From: Bifidobacterium saguinibicoloris
GTDB taxonomy: Bacteria; Actinomycetota; Actinomycetes; Actinomycetales; Bifidobacteriaceae
DNA length: 64,000 nucleotides
Reading direction: 5' to 3'
Assembly: GCF_019331725.1 (NCBI RefSeq)
Contig: NZ_JAHBBF010000001.1
Coordinates: 62,001-126,000 of the forward strand
Part shown: in pieces, positions 35,167-46,178 of the stretch
How the letters are laid out: every line of letters begins with the position of its first letter
Numbering within the stretch: position 1 is the stretch's first letter
Made by a program: the position numbers and the translations under genes
Notes under the pieces: model-generated
Seen by the model: the letters and a program-made list of their open reading frames with translations, nothing else
Databases searched by the model: none
What the model was told of the DNA's origin: nothing

Positions 35167-35430
35167 TCACAGGTGCTTGTAGACGTCCTCGAGCGTGAGA
35201 CCGTGCTTGATCATCATGACCTGCACGTGGTAGAGCAGCTGGCTCATCTCCTCGGCGGTGCGGTCCGCGCCCTCGTATTCGGCGGCGATCCATGTCTCGG
35301 AAGCCTCCTCGACGATCTTCTTGCCGATGAAGTGGGTGCCCTTGTCGAGCTCCTCGACGGTCAGGGATCCTTCCGGACGGGACTTGGCCTTCTCGCTCAG
35401 TTCGGCGAACAGCGATTCAAACGTCTTCAT
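35167..35430 (-). CDS. hisE: phosphoribosyl-ATP pyrophosphatase
   Basis: 87 residues. Second step of histidine synthesis. [20 protein letters not shown], then [20 protein letters not shown] with [14 protein letters not shown] carrying the metal-binding Glu residues of this MazG-like fold, and ELLYH-like [12 protein letters not shown]. It stands directly upstream of hisG. The ribosome site is weak. Confidence 0.93.
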   Translation of the reverse strand: MKTFESLFAELSEKAKSRPEGSLTVEELDKGTHFIGKKIVEEASETWIAAEYEGADRTAEEMSQLLYHVQVMMIKHGLTLEDVYKHL

Positions 35431-35487
35431 GATTCTGCGGGTGATGCTTTCTTTGGTTCGATGATGGTTGTCTGCCGTGGCGACGGG

Positions 35488-36156
35488 TCAGTCGCGGTAT
35501 GCCGCGGCGGCCTTCTCACGGATGGAATCGATGGCGGCCGCACGGTCGTCCGCACCGTACACGGCGGAGCCGGCCACGAGCACGTCGGCTCCGGCCTCGG
35601 CCACGATGTGCGCGGTCTTCGGGCTCACGCCGCCGTCCACCTGAATCTTGGTGTCGAGGCCGCGGCGGGTGATCTCGTCACGCAGACGGCGGACCTTGGA
35701 CATCTGGTTGTCGAGGAACTTCTGGCCGCCGAAGCCGGGCTCCACGGTCATGATGAGGATCATGTCGAACTCGTCGAGGATGTCGAAAATCGGCTCGACC
35801 GGTTCGGCGGGGCGCACAGCGAAGCAGGCCTTGCAGCCCATGTCGCGCAGCTGGCGGGCGAGACGGACCGGCGCGTGGGTGGCGCCCACGTGGAAGGACA
35901 CGGAGGAGGCGCCGAGACGGGCGTACTCCGGGGCCCAACGGTCCGGGTCCTCGATCATGAGGTGCACATCGACCGGCAGGTCGGTGACTTCGCAGATGCG
36001 CTTGACGATGGGCTCGCCGAGCGTCAGGTTCGGCACGAAGTGGTGATCCATCACGTCGACGTGGACGAGGTCGGCGTTGGCGATGGCCTTGAGGTCGCGT
36101 TCGAGGTTGCAGAAGTCGGCGGACAGGATGCTGGGGGCGATTTCAATCTTCTTCAT
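35488..36156 (-). CDS. rpe: ribulose-phosphate 3-epimerase
   Basis: 222 residues. Interconverts ribulose-5-phosphate and xylulose-5-phosphate, which feeds the phosphoketolase (bifid shunt) route. TIM-barrel motifs: IAPSILSADFCNLERDL, VHVDVMDHHFVPNLTLGEPI, VDVHLMIEDPDRW, MTVEPGFGGQKFLDNQMSKV and IQVDGGVSPKTAHIVAEAGA. Catalytic Asp residues are in the VDVMD and VDGG segments. TAGGA precedes the ATG. Confidence 0.95.
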   Translation of the reverse strand: MKKIEIAPSILSADFCNLERDLKAIANADLVHVDVMDHHFVPNLTLGEPIVKRICEVTDLPVDVHLMIEDPDRWAPEYARLGASSVSFHVGATHAPVRLARQLRDMGCKACFAVRPAEPVEPIFDILDEFDMILIMTVEPGFGGQKFLDNQMSKVRRLRDEITRRGLDTKIQVDGGVSPKTAHIVAEAGADVLVAGSAVYGADDRAAAIDSIREKAAAAYRD

Positions 36157-36220
36157 GGTTTCCTACCTTAATGGTGAATTGGGACTATGGGGAGGTCCGG
36201 GCGTCGCGGCGATGCGCCGT

Positions 36221-37147
36221 TCAGCCGTTGTTCCTCCGACGTTCCTCTTCGAGATGCTGACGTTCAAGTTCGTCGGCAGTGACGGCGGAGAGCCGTTCGG
36301 CCAGGGACGCCGTATCCTGCCCGACGCGGTGGAGCGTCACGAACAGGATGCAACCGCCGATGAACACGAGGATGGCGGTCCACACGTTGGTGCGGACGCC
36401 CAGAATCACGCTGGAGTAGTTGATGCGGACGTTCTCGATCCAGCTGCGGCCCAGCCCGTACCACATCATGTACATGGCGAACTGCTGGCCGGCCTTGAGG
36501 CGGTCGGCGAGCTTGTGTCCGGCCCACACGATGAGCGCGGCGCCGATGAGGTTCCAGATCATCTCGTACAGGAACGTGGGGTGGAACAGCGTGCCGGTGG
36601 GGCATGCGGCACCTTGATAGCAGACCTCGGTACTGCCGATGGCATCCGAGGATCCGTTGAGCTTAAGCCCCCACGGAAGGGTGGTGGGCCAGCCGTACAA
36701 CTCCTGGTTGAACCAGTTGCCGAGTCGTCCGATGGCCTGCGCTACGAGCAGACCCGGCGCCAGGCAGTCGGCGAGCAGCGCGAACGGATAACGGCGGTGG
36801 CGGCACCAGAGGAACGCGGCCAGCGCTCCCACGCCGATGCCGCCGAAGATAGCCATGCCGCCCTCCCAGACCTTGACGATGTCGGCGGGGTCGCCGTTCG
36901 GAGGGAAGTACATGTCCGGCGTGGTGAGCACGTGGTACAGTCGCGCGCCGACCAGTCCGCACGGCACGGCGACGAGCGTGGTGTCGAGCACCTGGTCGAA
37001 GGTCCCTCCCACGCGCCTCCATCTGCGGGTGAGGATCCAGACGGCGAAGCAGACGCCGATGAGGATGCAGACCGCGTACATGCGGATGGTGACGGGGCCG
37101 ATCTGGAACTTGGAGAACGATGGTGAGGGGATGTATGCGAGATTCAT
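36221..37147 (-). CDS. lgt: prolipoprotein diacylglyceryl transferase
   Basis: 308 residues with seven membrane helices. Moves diacylglyceryl from phosphatidylglycerol to the lipobox cysteine of prolipoproteins. The Lgt signature lies in GLLVAQAIGRLGNWFNQELY GWPT, with HPTFLYEMIWNLIGAALI and GLGRSWIENVRIN further on. The lipoproteins at 43627-45324 would be its substrates. Start at 37147 with a weak ribosome site. Confidence 0.95.
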   Translation of the reverse strand: MNLAYIPSPSFSKFQIGPVTIRMYAVCILIGVCFAVWILTRRWRRVGGTFDQVLDTTLVAVPCGLVGARLYHVLTTPDMYFPPNGDPADIVKVWEGGMAIFGGIGVGALAAFLWCRHRRYPFALLADCLAPGLLVAQAIGRLGNWFNQELYGWPTTLPWGLKLNGSSDAIGSTEVCYQGAACPTGTLFHPTFLYEMIWNLIGAALIVWAGHKLADRLKAGQQFAMYMMWYGLGRSWIENVRINYSSVILGVRTNVWTAILVFIGGCILFVTLHRVGQDTASLAERLSAVTADELERQHLEEERRRNNG

Positions 37148-37213
37148 GTCTTCATCCTATGCGGAAGGCCGTCCCGGCCGTCTCTTCTGGACACGGCCGG
37201 GATGATGGCGCCG

Positions 37214-38095
37214 TCAGGCGCGGGCTCCGTGGATGCCCGCGGCGAGCTCCTCGCTCTTGGCGGCGAGCAGCTTCAGGCCTTCGGCCTTGTCGCGTGCGGT
37301 CCGGTTGTCATCGGCAAGCAGCGTGTGGACGAGCGCGGAGCCGACGATCACACCGTCCGCGTAGGAGCCGACCTTCGCGCCCTGCTCCGCGGTGGACACG
37401 CCGATGCCGACGCACACGTTCCTGGCGCCGGCCCTGCGGGTGCGCTCGACGAGCACCTCCGGGGAGGCGTCGAGGCTCGCGCGTTCGCCGGTGACGCCCA
37501 TGCGGGCGGCCGCGTACACGAAGCCGCGGGCGTTCCTCGCGACGGTCGCGAGACGCTCGTCTGCCGAATCCGGGGAGACCAGGAAGATGCGGTCGAGTCC
37601 GTGGCGGTCGGAGGCCTCGATCCACTCCCCCGCCTCGTCCGGGATGAGGTCCGGGGTGATGAGGCCCGCACCGCCGGCGTTCTCGAAGTCGGTGGCGAAA
37701 CGCTCGACGCCGTAATGGTAGATGAGGTTCCAGTAGCTCATGACCAGCGGCACGCCGCCGGCGTTGGCTACGGTCTCGACGGCCTCGAAGACGCGCCTGA
37801 TGGTCTCGCCGTTGTTGAGGGCGATGGAGGACGCCGCCTGGATGACAGGGCCGTCCATCACCGGATCGGAGTACGGCAGACCGATTTCGACGGCGTCGAC
37901 GCCGTGCTCGACCATCGTTCTGAACGCGTCGAGCGAGGTGTCCGGATCAGGGAAGCCGTAGGGCAGGTATCCGATGAAGGCGGGCTTGTTCTCGGCCTTG
38001 AACTTGTCGAACATGGCCTCGGTGCGGCTGGGCTTGTGGCTGATGCCAAGCGGCTGTCCGGACGGCGTGGTCGGTGTGGTTTCGGTGTTCGTCAT
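37214..38095 (-). CDS. trpA: tryptophan synthase alpha chain
   Basis: 293 residues. Splits indole-glycerol phosphate to indole and glyceraldehyde-3-phosphate. PAFIGYLPYGFPDPDTSLDA, VDAVEIGLPYSDPVMDGPVI (catalytic Glu and Asp), VPLVMSYWNLIYHYGVERFA, LITPDLIPDEAGEW and VCVGIGVSTAEQGAKVGSYA DGVIVGS. GAGGAG precedes the ATG. It follows trpCB by 24 bases on the same strand, forming one operon. Confidence 0.95.
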   Translation of the reverse strand: MTNTETTPTTPSGQPLGISHKPSRTEAMFDKFKAENKPAFIGYLPYGFPDPDTSLDAFRTMVEHGVDAVEIGLPYSDPVMDGPVIQAASSIALNNGETIRRVFEAVETVANAGGVPLVMSYWNLIYHYGVERFATDFENAGGAGLITPDLIPDEAGEWIEASDRHGLDRIFLVSPDSADERLATVARNARGFVYAAARMGVTGERASLDASPEVLVERTRRAGARNVCVGIGVSTAEQGAKVGSYADGVIVGSALVHTLLADDNRTARDKAEGLKLLAAKSEELAAGIHGARA

Positions 38096-38119
38096 GATAT
38101 TCGTTTCTCCTCTTCCCTC

Positions 38120-40207
<2,088 letters not shown>

Positions 40208-40390
40208 GGTCCTCCCCTTGGTTCTTGAAGTCTGACCATGCGCCACCATAGGCCACGTCCGCGCGGAACCGTCCGCGTCGTCCCACGTTCCGGGCACATG
40301 TCACGCCATTCCCACATGCGCCACGCCGCACGCCGATGACGTCCCGCGCACATCCGGGATCCCGTGTCGTCGGCCATGCGACGTCCGCGC

Positions 40391-41665
40391 TCATTCGCCG
40401 CGCAGCGCCTCCGTGGGCGTGAGCCGTGCGGCGCGTGAGGCCGGGTGGATGCCGGCGAGGACGCCGACGAGCACGGCCGCGCACCAGGCCAGCGGCAGCG
40501 ACTCCCAATCCAGCGCGAACGGCTGACGGGCCCACATGGCGACGCCCGCGGCCGCCCCGGCCCCGATCATGACGCCGGCGAATCCTCCGAATGCGGAGAG
40601 CATGGCCGCCTCGGTGACGAACTGCATGCGGATGGCTCCGGGCGTGGCGCCGAGCGCGCGCCGCAGGCCTATTTCTCCGCGACGTTCCATCACGGTGACG
40701 ATCATCATGTTGGCGATGCTCATGCCTCCCACGGCCAATGCGATCACGCCAATCATGAGCCCCAGCATGGTCAGCGAGTCGTCGGTGGTATTGCGCGCCT
40801 CGGACAGGTCGGCGGATGCGTTGACCGACACTCCCGATCCGGTGAGGTTCGCCGCATGGGCGAGCAGACGCCGCAGCGATTCCGCGTCGCCGGGCTTCGT
40901 GCGCACGTAGATGGCGCTGATCCGTCCGATGCTCGCCGCCTGGTCGGGATAATGCGTCTTCGCATACCTCAAGCCGATGATCGCGGACGAGTCGAAGCCC
41001 TGCGCCTTCGGTAACGGATCGAGGATGCCGATGACGCCGTACCATGCGTCGTCGATGAGGATGCGATCGCCGACGCCGATCACGCCGAGCCGATAGGCGG
41101 CCTCGGATCCGAGGACCGTGACAGGAAGGCCCTCGTTGGCCGCGTCGATGCCATGCCCCTGAGCGAAGGAGGCTCCGACGGCGGCGAGCGCGCCCGGTCT
41201 CATGACCGACAGCGCCAATGCGTTGCCGTTGGCGCCGGGCACGAACTCGTTCTTGAAGATCTTCACGTGCTCCGGTGCGGTGCCGAAGACGCCGACCCGT
41301 TCGACCTGTGGTTGCCGTGCGAGGGTCTTCGGTGCGTATTCCGGCAGCGGTATCGGCTGTCGGGAGGCGTCCTGGCCGGGAGCGACCACCTGGAGGTTGG
41401 CGCCGAGCGTGTCGAGTCGTGTGAGCAGTGCCGCCTGGTTCGATGCCGCGATGCCCGATAGCGCCACATACGCGGCGACGCCGAGCGCGATGCCCAGCGC
41501 CGCGAGCACCGTACGTGATCTGCGGCCGGTGGCTCCGACCCACGCTGTGTGCAGGAGGTCGGCGATGCGTGTGCCCATCGACCTGCGGGCGCTCGTTCCG
41601 GCCTTGGCTCCGTGCCGCGTCTCGACGCGGGATCCGTCCGGGTTCATTGTGTTGCCTTTGCTCAT
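40391..41665 (-). CDS. MacB-like ABC transporter permease (FtsX domain)
   Basis: 424 residues: four membrane helices, one near the N-terminus (TVLAALGIALGVAAYVALSG) and three near the C-terminus. A large extracytoplasmic MacB periplasmic core domain lies between. The FtsX region has MMIVTVMERRGEIGLRRALG ATPG. Such permeases work by mechanotransmission to export peptides, lipids or antibiotics. The start overlaps the ATPase stop by ATGA. Confidence 0.88.
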   Translation of the reverse strand: MSKGNTMNPDGSRVETRHGAKAGTSARRSMGTRIADLLHTAWVGATGRRSRTVLAALGIALGVAAYVALSGIAASNQAALLTRLDTLGANLQVVAPGQDASRQPIPLPEYAPKTLARQPQVERVGVFGTAPEHVKIFKNEFVPGANGNALALSVMRPGALAAVGASFAQGHGIDAANEGLPVTVLGSEAAYRLGVIGVGDRILIDDAWYGVIGILDPLPKAQGFDSSAIIGLRYAKTHYPDQAASIGRISAIYVRTKPGDAESLRRLLAHAANLTGSGVSVNASADLSEARNTTDDSLTMLGLMIGVIALAVGGMSIANMMIVTVMERRGEIGLRRALGATPGAIRMQFVTEAAMLSAFGGFAGVMIGAGAAAGVAMWARQPFALDWESLPLAWCAAVLVGVLAGIHPASRAARLTPTEALRGE

Positions 41666-42444
41666 GGCCGTTCCCTCCCTTCGGCCGGTTCCATCGTGTC
41701 CATGGCCGCCGTCAGTTCCGTCACGACGCCGTCCTGGATGTGCAGTCGCCGCGGGAACCTTGCCGCGATGGCCGGGTCGTGCGTGACGATCACGAGGCTT
41801 GCGCCGTCGTCCGCCGCATCGAGCAGCAGGTCGATGATTGCGTGGCCGGTTGCGGTGTCGAGCGCGCCGGTCGGCTCATCGGCGAAGATGATGTCCGGAT
41901 TCTTGGCGAGTGCCCGGGCGATGGCCACGCGCTGTTGTTCGCCTCCGGAGAGCTGCGTCGGCCTGTGGTGCAGCCGTTCCTCGAGTCCTACGCGTTCCAG
42001 CGCCTCTGTGGCGAGGTTGTTGCGGGAATGCCGGGGCGTCGCCGTGTATTGGAGTCCCGTCATCACGTTCTCCAATGCGGATACGGTTGCGATGAGATGG
42101 AACTGTTGGAAGACGAAGCCGATGCGTGCGGCCCGCAGCATGCTGCGTCGGCGTTCGCCCATCGCGCCCACGTCTTCGCCGTCGTAGCGCAGTGCGCCGG
42201 TGGAGGGCATGTCGAGTGTGCCGAGCAGGGAGAGGAGCGTCGATTTGCCGGAACCGGATGGGCCGACGATTGCGATGCGTTCGCCGCGGTCGATGGTGAG
42301 TGAGGTCTCGTGCAGGATCTCCAACGGACCGCCGTCGCGTCCCGGGTAGCTTTTCGTCGCGTGGTCCAATGCCAGGAGGGGTGTCCGTGCCGGTTGCGTC
42401 GCCGGTTCCGGCATGGTGGGGTCCGTCTGTTCCGTGTCCGTCAT
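41662..42444 (-). CDS. ABC transporter ATP-binding protein (MacB/LolD type)
   Basis: 260 residues. Walker A IVGPSGSGKSTLLSLLGTLD, Q-loop FVFQQFHLI, signature LSGGEQQRVAIARALA, Walker B DIIFADEPTGALD, H-loop LVIVTHDP. This subgroup partners with FtsX-type permeases, here the next gene. Both overlaps in this operon are ATGA, so adaptor, ATPase and permease are translated together. Confidence 0.93.
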   Translation of the reverse strand: MTDTEQTDPTMPEPATQPARTPLLALDHATKSYPGRDGGPLEILHETSLTIDRGERIAIVGPSGSGKSTLLSLLGTLDMPSTGALRYDGEDVGAMGERRRSMLRAARIGFVFQQFHLIATVSALENVMTGLQYTATPRHSRNNLATEALERVGLEERLHHRPTQLSGGEQQRVAIARALAKNPDIIFADEPTGALDTATGHAIIDLLLDAADDGASLVIVTHDPAIAARFPRRLHIQDGVVTELTAAMDTMEPAEGRERP

Positions 42445-43568
42445 GACACCACCACCTTGTCGCCTTCCTTGAGTCCGTCGGCTTTCGTCAATTGCACTTG
42501 GGCGTTCGCGACGAGTCCGATTTCGACGGGGATGCGTTTGAGTTGGTCGCCGCGGACCACTTCGACCGCATAGGTGTTGCCGGCGGAGGCGATGATCGCG
42601 GTCACCGGCACGATGAGCGATTCGGCGGCGGCGGTTTCGTCCGTGTTGTTCGGGATGACGAGTTGTATGGAGGTGGCGCCGAAGCTCGCCACCTGCGTTT
42701 GGTCGGGGAAATCGACGCGTGCCGAGGGCGAGGTGACCTGTCCGTCCTTGCCGGTGGACTGTCCTCCTTGGTCGACGGCGGCGAGCGTGGTGTCGATGGT
42801 CGTGTTGTTCGGCATGATGACCTGCACCTTGTCGCCGGCTTTGAACGTGGCCGCTTGCGTGGCGGTCAGCGTGGCCTCGACGTGCAGGGCGGTGCCGGTG
42901 TAGCTGCCGGGACTGACGTCCCTCTCTCCCAGTTTGGCGGTGACGGTTTTGATGCGGATCGGTGCTGTGGGGACGAGTGCCACCGCGCCGGGATCGAATG
43001 CGCCGGTGATCTGGTCGCCCTTCAATCCCAGCGACTTGGCCTGCCATTGGCGTACGGCCTCGCGGGTACGCCAGTCGAAATGGTTGTCGGGTGCGGCGTG
43101 GAAGTATCCGAGCTCCTGGAGGTTCTCCTCCAGTTGGGTCACGTCCGGTCCGTCGGGCACGTCCGTCTGCAAGGTGCGCCAGAACGGCCGTGCACCGTGG
43201 AAGAGCAGCACGGGCATGCCATCCATCTCGTACACCTGCTGGCCCGTGTTGATTTCCGTTCCGGGCGTGGGCAGTTGGGTGATGACGCCGGTGGCGGGTT
43301 GGAAGTCGGAGGCGTCGTCGTATTGGAGTGCGCCGCCGAGCCTTGTCTCGGCGTTGAGCACGCCTTTGACGACCGGTTGGGTGCGCAGTGTGGTGACGTC
43401 CACCTGTTTCGTCGACGCCGATTGTCCAGTCGCGGCCTCGTCGCCGATGAGCGTCCATGGTTTTGCGATCATGCATGCGGCCGCCGATGCGGTGATGACG
43501 GCGATTGCGACGATCGTCGTGATGATCCTGCGGGCCGTGTCGCCCGATCGCGTCTGTCTGCGTGCCAT
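42441..43568 (-). CDS. membrane-fusion/adaptor protein with peptidoglycan-binding domain
   Basis: 375 residues. An N-terminal membrane anchor (RIITTIVAIAVITASAAACM) is followed by an adaptor-like region and a peptidoglycan-binding helix bundle (VTQLEENLQELGYFHAAPDN, then WRTREAVRQWQAKSLGL, about residues 140-185). After that come a lipoyl/beta-barrel part (KLGERDVSPGSYTGTALHVE) and a C-terminal domain ending GLVANAQVQLTKADGLKEGD KVVV. It is the HlyD/MacA-like partner of the exporter, probably holding it at the cell wall. Confidence 0.85.
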   Translation of the reverse strand: MARRQTRSGDTARRIITTIVAIAVITASAAACMIAKPWTLIGDEAATGQSASTKQVDVTTLRTQPVVKGVLNAETRLGGALQYDDASDFQPATGVITQLPTPGTEINTGQQVYEMDGMPVLLFHGARPFWRTLQTDVPDGPDVTQLEENLQELGYFHAAPDNHFDWRTREAVRQWQAKSLGLKGDQITGAFDPGAVALVPTAPIRIKTVTAKLGERDVSPGSYTGTALHVEATLTATQAATFKAGDKVQVIMPNNTTIDTTLAAVDQGGQSTGKDGQVTSPSARVDFPDQTQVASFGATSIQLVIPNNTDETAAAESLIVPVTAIIASAGNTYAVEVVRGDQLKRIPVEIGLVANAQVQLTKADGLKEGDKVVVS

Positions 43569-43626
43569 GTCGCTTCCTCCTTCGTCCGATTCATCCGCCC
43601 GGGTCGTGATCCGTGCGGCAGGTCGT

Positions 43627-44430
43627 CTAGTTGACGCCGTATGCCTCGTCCATCACCTTCGTGTAGTCGTAGCCGTATTCCTCCGGCGTTCCTTCGAATC
43701 CGAAGGTGACGGGCAGGTCGCCGGTCGGACATTCCTTGAGGAGGCGGCGGAAGTCCGCTTCGCTGACCGTCGCGGGGATGATGATCGTCGTGGGCTCGTC
43801 GCCGAGCGGATCGGCCACCCAGTCGAATCCTTTGGCGCGCGCGTCCTTCGCGTATCGCAGCGCGGCCTGCTTGTCCTCTTCGGAGAAGACGTCGCCCGGG
43901 TCGGTGGTTTGCGCGGGCTGCGCGAAGGACGGGTTGGCGGTTTCGCAGTCCGCCCAGGCCTGTCGTTTCGACTCGTAGGGCGAGCCGGTGAGCGCGGTGG
44001 AGTCCTTGAACATGACCCAGACCTTGCCGTAGTCGATCGACGTATACATGATGTTCGCATACATCTTTTGGGTGTCGTCGTCGGCGGTGACGGTCATGCC
44101 CGAATCGTCGGCGGCGATCGGCTGGCCGGTCTTGTCGATCATGCGCACTTCGACCGCGTTCCTGATGGCGGATGTGTCGTTCGGTTTGACTCCGGGTGCG
44201 ATGGTCGTCTGCGCTTCGATGCCTTTGGACGTCAGGCATGCGGCGAACTTGCGCGCCGTCTCGTCGACGCGCGCCATCGAGGCGCCGCCGGCCGTGCTCC
44301 CGTCCGCCGCCTGCTCCGCGCCGTTCCGGGTGAACGGTGCGGAGCAGGCGGCGAGCGCCATGATGCACAGGGCGGATGCGACGGAGGCCAGGGTTCGGCG
44401 TCCGTTGCCGAATCGGGATGTGGTGGTCAT
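43627..44430 (-). CDS. lipoprotein, paralogue 1 of the exporter locus
   Basis: 267 residues. Signal peptide with lipobox LAACSAPFTRNG (Cys about residue 30). The mature protein has RVDETARKFAACLTSKGIEA, then SPYESKRQAWADCETANPSF. The ending includes DARAKGFDWVADPLGDEPTT IIIPATVSEADFRRLLKECP TGDLPVTF. The same blocks recur in the next lipoprotein. AAGGAG precedes the chosen ATG. A TTACC direct repeat lies about 80 bases upstream. Its role may be substrate sensing or capture for the exporter; that is inference. Confidence 0.7.
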   Translation of the reverse strand: MTTTSRFGNGRRTLASVASALCIMALAACSAPFTRNGAEQAADGSTAGGASMARVDETARKFAACLTSKGIEAQTTIAPGVKPNDTSAIRNAVEVRMIDKTGQPIAADDSGMTVTADDDTQKMYANIMYTSIDYGKVWVMFKDSTALTGSPYESKRQAWADCETANPSFAQPAQTTDPGDVFSEEDKQAALRYAKDARAKGFDWVADPLGDEPTTIIIPATVSEADFRRLLKECPTGDLPVTFGFEGTPEEYGYDYTKVMDEAYGVN

Positions 44431-44510
44431 GATCGGCTCCTTGTCGATTGCCGGGTTTCGTATGTTTCCATCCAACCGTGCGGCCCGTCACGTGTCGGTG
44501 GGATTCCGCA

Positions 44511-44526
44511 TTACCTTCGTCTTACC
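44511..44526. promoter_or_regulatory. TTACC-N6-TTACC direct repeat, putative OmpR-type operator (site 1)
   Basis: TTACC at 44511-44515 and 44522-44526 gives an 11-base period, as bound by OmpR/PhoP-type dimers. It lies about 80 bases before the lipoprotein starting at 44430. The flanking GATTCCG and inner TTCG are shared with site 2. Confidence 0.55.
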
Positions 44527-44529
44527 TGG

Positions 44530-45324
44530 TCATCGGACCGTCGACTGCTGGACCGCGTTGATGTCGTATGGGTAGTCGCCGATCCAGCTGAAGATGACGG
44601 GAACGTCGTCGGTGGGGCATTCCTCGAAGAAGCGGCGCACGTCGGATTCCGGCACGGTGTTGGGGATGACGATGTGCAGGGGTTCGTCGCCGACGGGGTC
44701 GGCGACCCAGTCAAAGCCTTTGTCGCGGGCGTCTCGCGCGAATTCCAGCACGGCGGCCTTGTCCTCGGCGCTCGCGTCGACGTCGTCGGCCGTGTATGTC
44801 GTCACGCCTTGCGAGAAGGACGAATACCGGGCTTCGCATGCCGCATAGTCGGCTTGTTTGGAGGCGTATGGTGAACCGGCCAACTGTCCGGAGTTCTGCG
44901 CGATGATGTACGGGAAATCATCCCCGGTGACGGTGTTCGAATTGACGCCGGACGACGTGATGTTCGGATACAGGTTCGGGTCTCCGGTCCAATCCCGGTT
45001 GGTCACGCCGTCATCCCCGGCGGTGACCTTCGGCTGCACCGGGTTGCCGGCCGCATCGATCTCCAGCAGGGCCACCTGGTTGTTGCGCTCCCCTGTGATG
45101 CGTGCGTCGAAGCCTTTGGCGACGAGGCATGCGGTGAACTGTTTGGTGAGTGTGGACGCGGGGTATGTCTCCCTGGTCTCGTCCGCACCCGCCTGCATGG
45201 CGCCATCCGACGTGGAACCGGCCGACGATCGGGCATCATGCGTGAACGGCGCCGAACAGCCGCCCGGCAGTCCCGGCACCATCAGGCATGCGGCCACGCC
45301 CGCAATCATACGATTCGCTTCCAT
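44530..45324 (-). CDS. lipoprotein, paralogue 2 of the exporter locus
   Basis: 264 residues. Signal peptide with lipobox LPGGCSAPFTHD. It shares with paralogue 1 the SAPFT start after the Cys, LTKQFTACLVAKGFDARITG, SPYASKQADYAACEARYSSF, DARDKGFDWVADPVGDEPLH IVIPNTVPESDVRRFFEECP TDDVPVIF. So the pair arose by duplication. It is divergent from the response regulator gene, with a TTACC direct repeat between. GGGAGG precedes the start. Confidence 0.7.
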   Translation of the reverse strand: MEANRMIAGVAACLMVPGLPGGCSAPFTHDARSSAGSTSDGAMQAGADETRETYPASTLTKQFTACLVAKGFDARITGERNNQVALLEIDAAGNPVQPKVTAGDDGVTNRDWTGDPNLYPNITSSGVNSNTVTGDDFPYIIAQNSGQLAGSPYASKQADYAACEARYSSFSQGVTTYTADDVDASAEDKAAVLEFARDARDKGFDWVADPVGDEPLHIVIPNTVPESDVRRFFEECPTDDVPVIFSWIGDYPYDINAVQQSTVR

Positions 45325-45426
45325 CACAAGCTCCCTCCCGTACGTGCTCGCCGTCGGTCACGGACGGCGGGAACATCCTGAATCCATGACATCTCCGGGA
45401 CGGTGGCGTGACGGTGGCGGAATCCG

Positions 45427-45442
45427 TTACCTTCGCATTACC
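45427..45442. promoter_or_regulatory. TTACC-N6-TTACC direct repeat, putative OmpR-type operator (site 2)
   Basis: TTACC at 45427-45431 and 45438-45442, again 11 bases apart. The flanking AATCCG and inner TTCG are as at site 1. It sits in the divergent region between lipoprotein 2 and the response regulator gene, so it could control both. Confidence 0.55.
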
Positions 45443-45506
45443 GGACCGGTCGGAGGATAGGCAGGTATCATCGGAACGGGGAGAGGACACGGGAAAGAGG
45501 CATGAC

Positions 45507-46178
45507 ATGCGCATCCTGATCGTCGAGGACGACCGTGAGCTGGCCGCCGCATTGGACGACGCCCTCAGGTACGAGGGGTATACGACCGACGTGGCCTCGA
45601 CCGGCGTCGAGGCGCTCCAGGCGCTCGCCGACACGGACGTCGACATCGTCCTGCTCGACCGCGACCTGCCGGTCCTCTCCGGCGACGCGGTCATGGCCAC
45701 GATCGCCGCGAACAGGATCCCCGTCGCCGTCATCATGCTCACCGCGGCCGCCGAGGTGAGCGACCGGGTCAGCGGACTCGACCTCGGCGCCGACGACTAC
45801 CTGACCAAACCGTTCGCCTACCCTGAGCTGCTCGCCCGCATTCGCGCCCTGCAGCGCCGCGCCGGCAAGGGCGCCGCCACCCAGGCGGTACTGACGCGCG
45901 GCGACCTCACCCTCGACTCGACGCGCCGGCTCGTATTCCGCGACCACGGGCGCACGCTCGTCAAACTCACCCCCAAGGAGTACGGCGTGCTGCTGGAGCT
46001 CATGCGCGCCGACGGCGGCTACGTCGGCGTCGACGAACTCTACCGGAGCATGTGGGACGGCGACGGCCTGGGCGACCCCTCCGACGCGATCAAGACCACC
46101 ATGTACTCGCTGCGGCGCAAACTCGGCGGGCGCGACCTGATCATCTCCACCCGAGGGGAAGGATACCGACTCGCATGA
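45507..46178 (+). CDS. OmpR/PhoP-family response regulator
   Basis: 223 residues. Receiver domain MRILIVEDDRELAAALDDAL with the phospho-acceptor in IVLLDRDLPVLSGDAV and the Lys in DDYLTKPFAYPELLARI. Then a winged-helix output domain (LTPKEYGVLLELMRADGGYV, TMYSLRRKLGGRDLIISTRG EGYRL). AAGAGG precedes ATG 45507. Its stop overlaps the kinase start. It probably controls the exporter/lipoprotein genes next to it through the TTACC repeats. Confidence 0.93.
   Translation: MRILIVEDDRELAAALDDALRYEGYTTDVASTGVEALQALADTDVDIVLLDRDLPVLSGDAVMATIAANRIPVAVIMLTAAAEVSDRVSGLDLGADDYLTKPFAYPELLARIRALQRRAGKGAATQAVLTRGDLTLDSTRRLVFRDHGRTLVKLTPKEYGVLLELMRADGGYVGVDELYRSMWDGDGLGDPSDAIKTTMYSLRRKLGGRDLIISTRGEGYRLA

Noticed and set aside
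40208-40377. Trp-rich reading frame upstream of trpCB (three TGG codons within ten, then two more), as a possible attenuator leader peptide
   Set aside because: No stop soon after the TGG codons, no ribosome site, and no clear alternative hairpins or T-run. TGG is frequent by chance in this GC-rich sequence.
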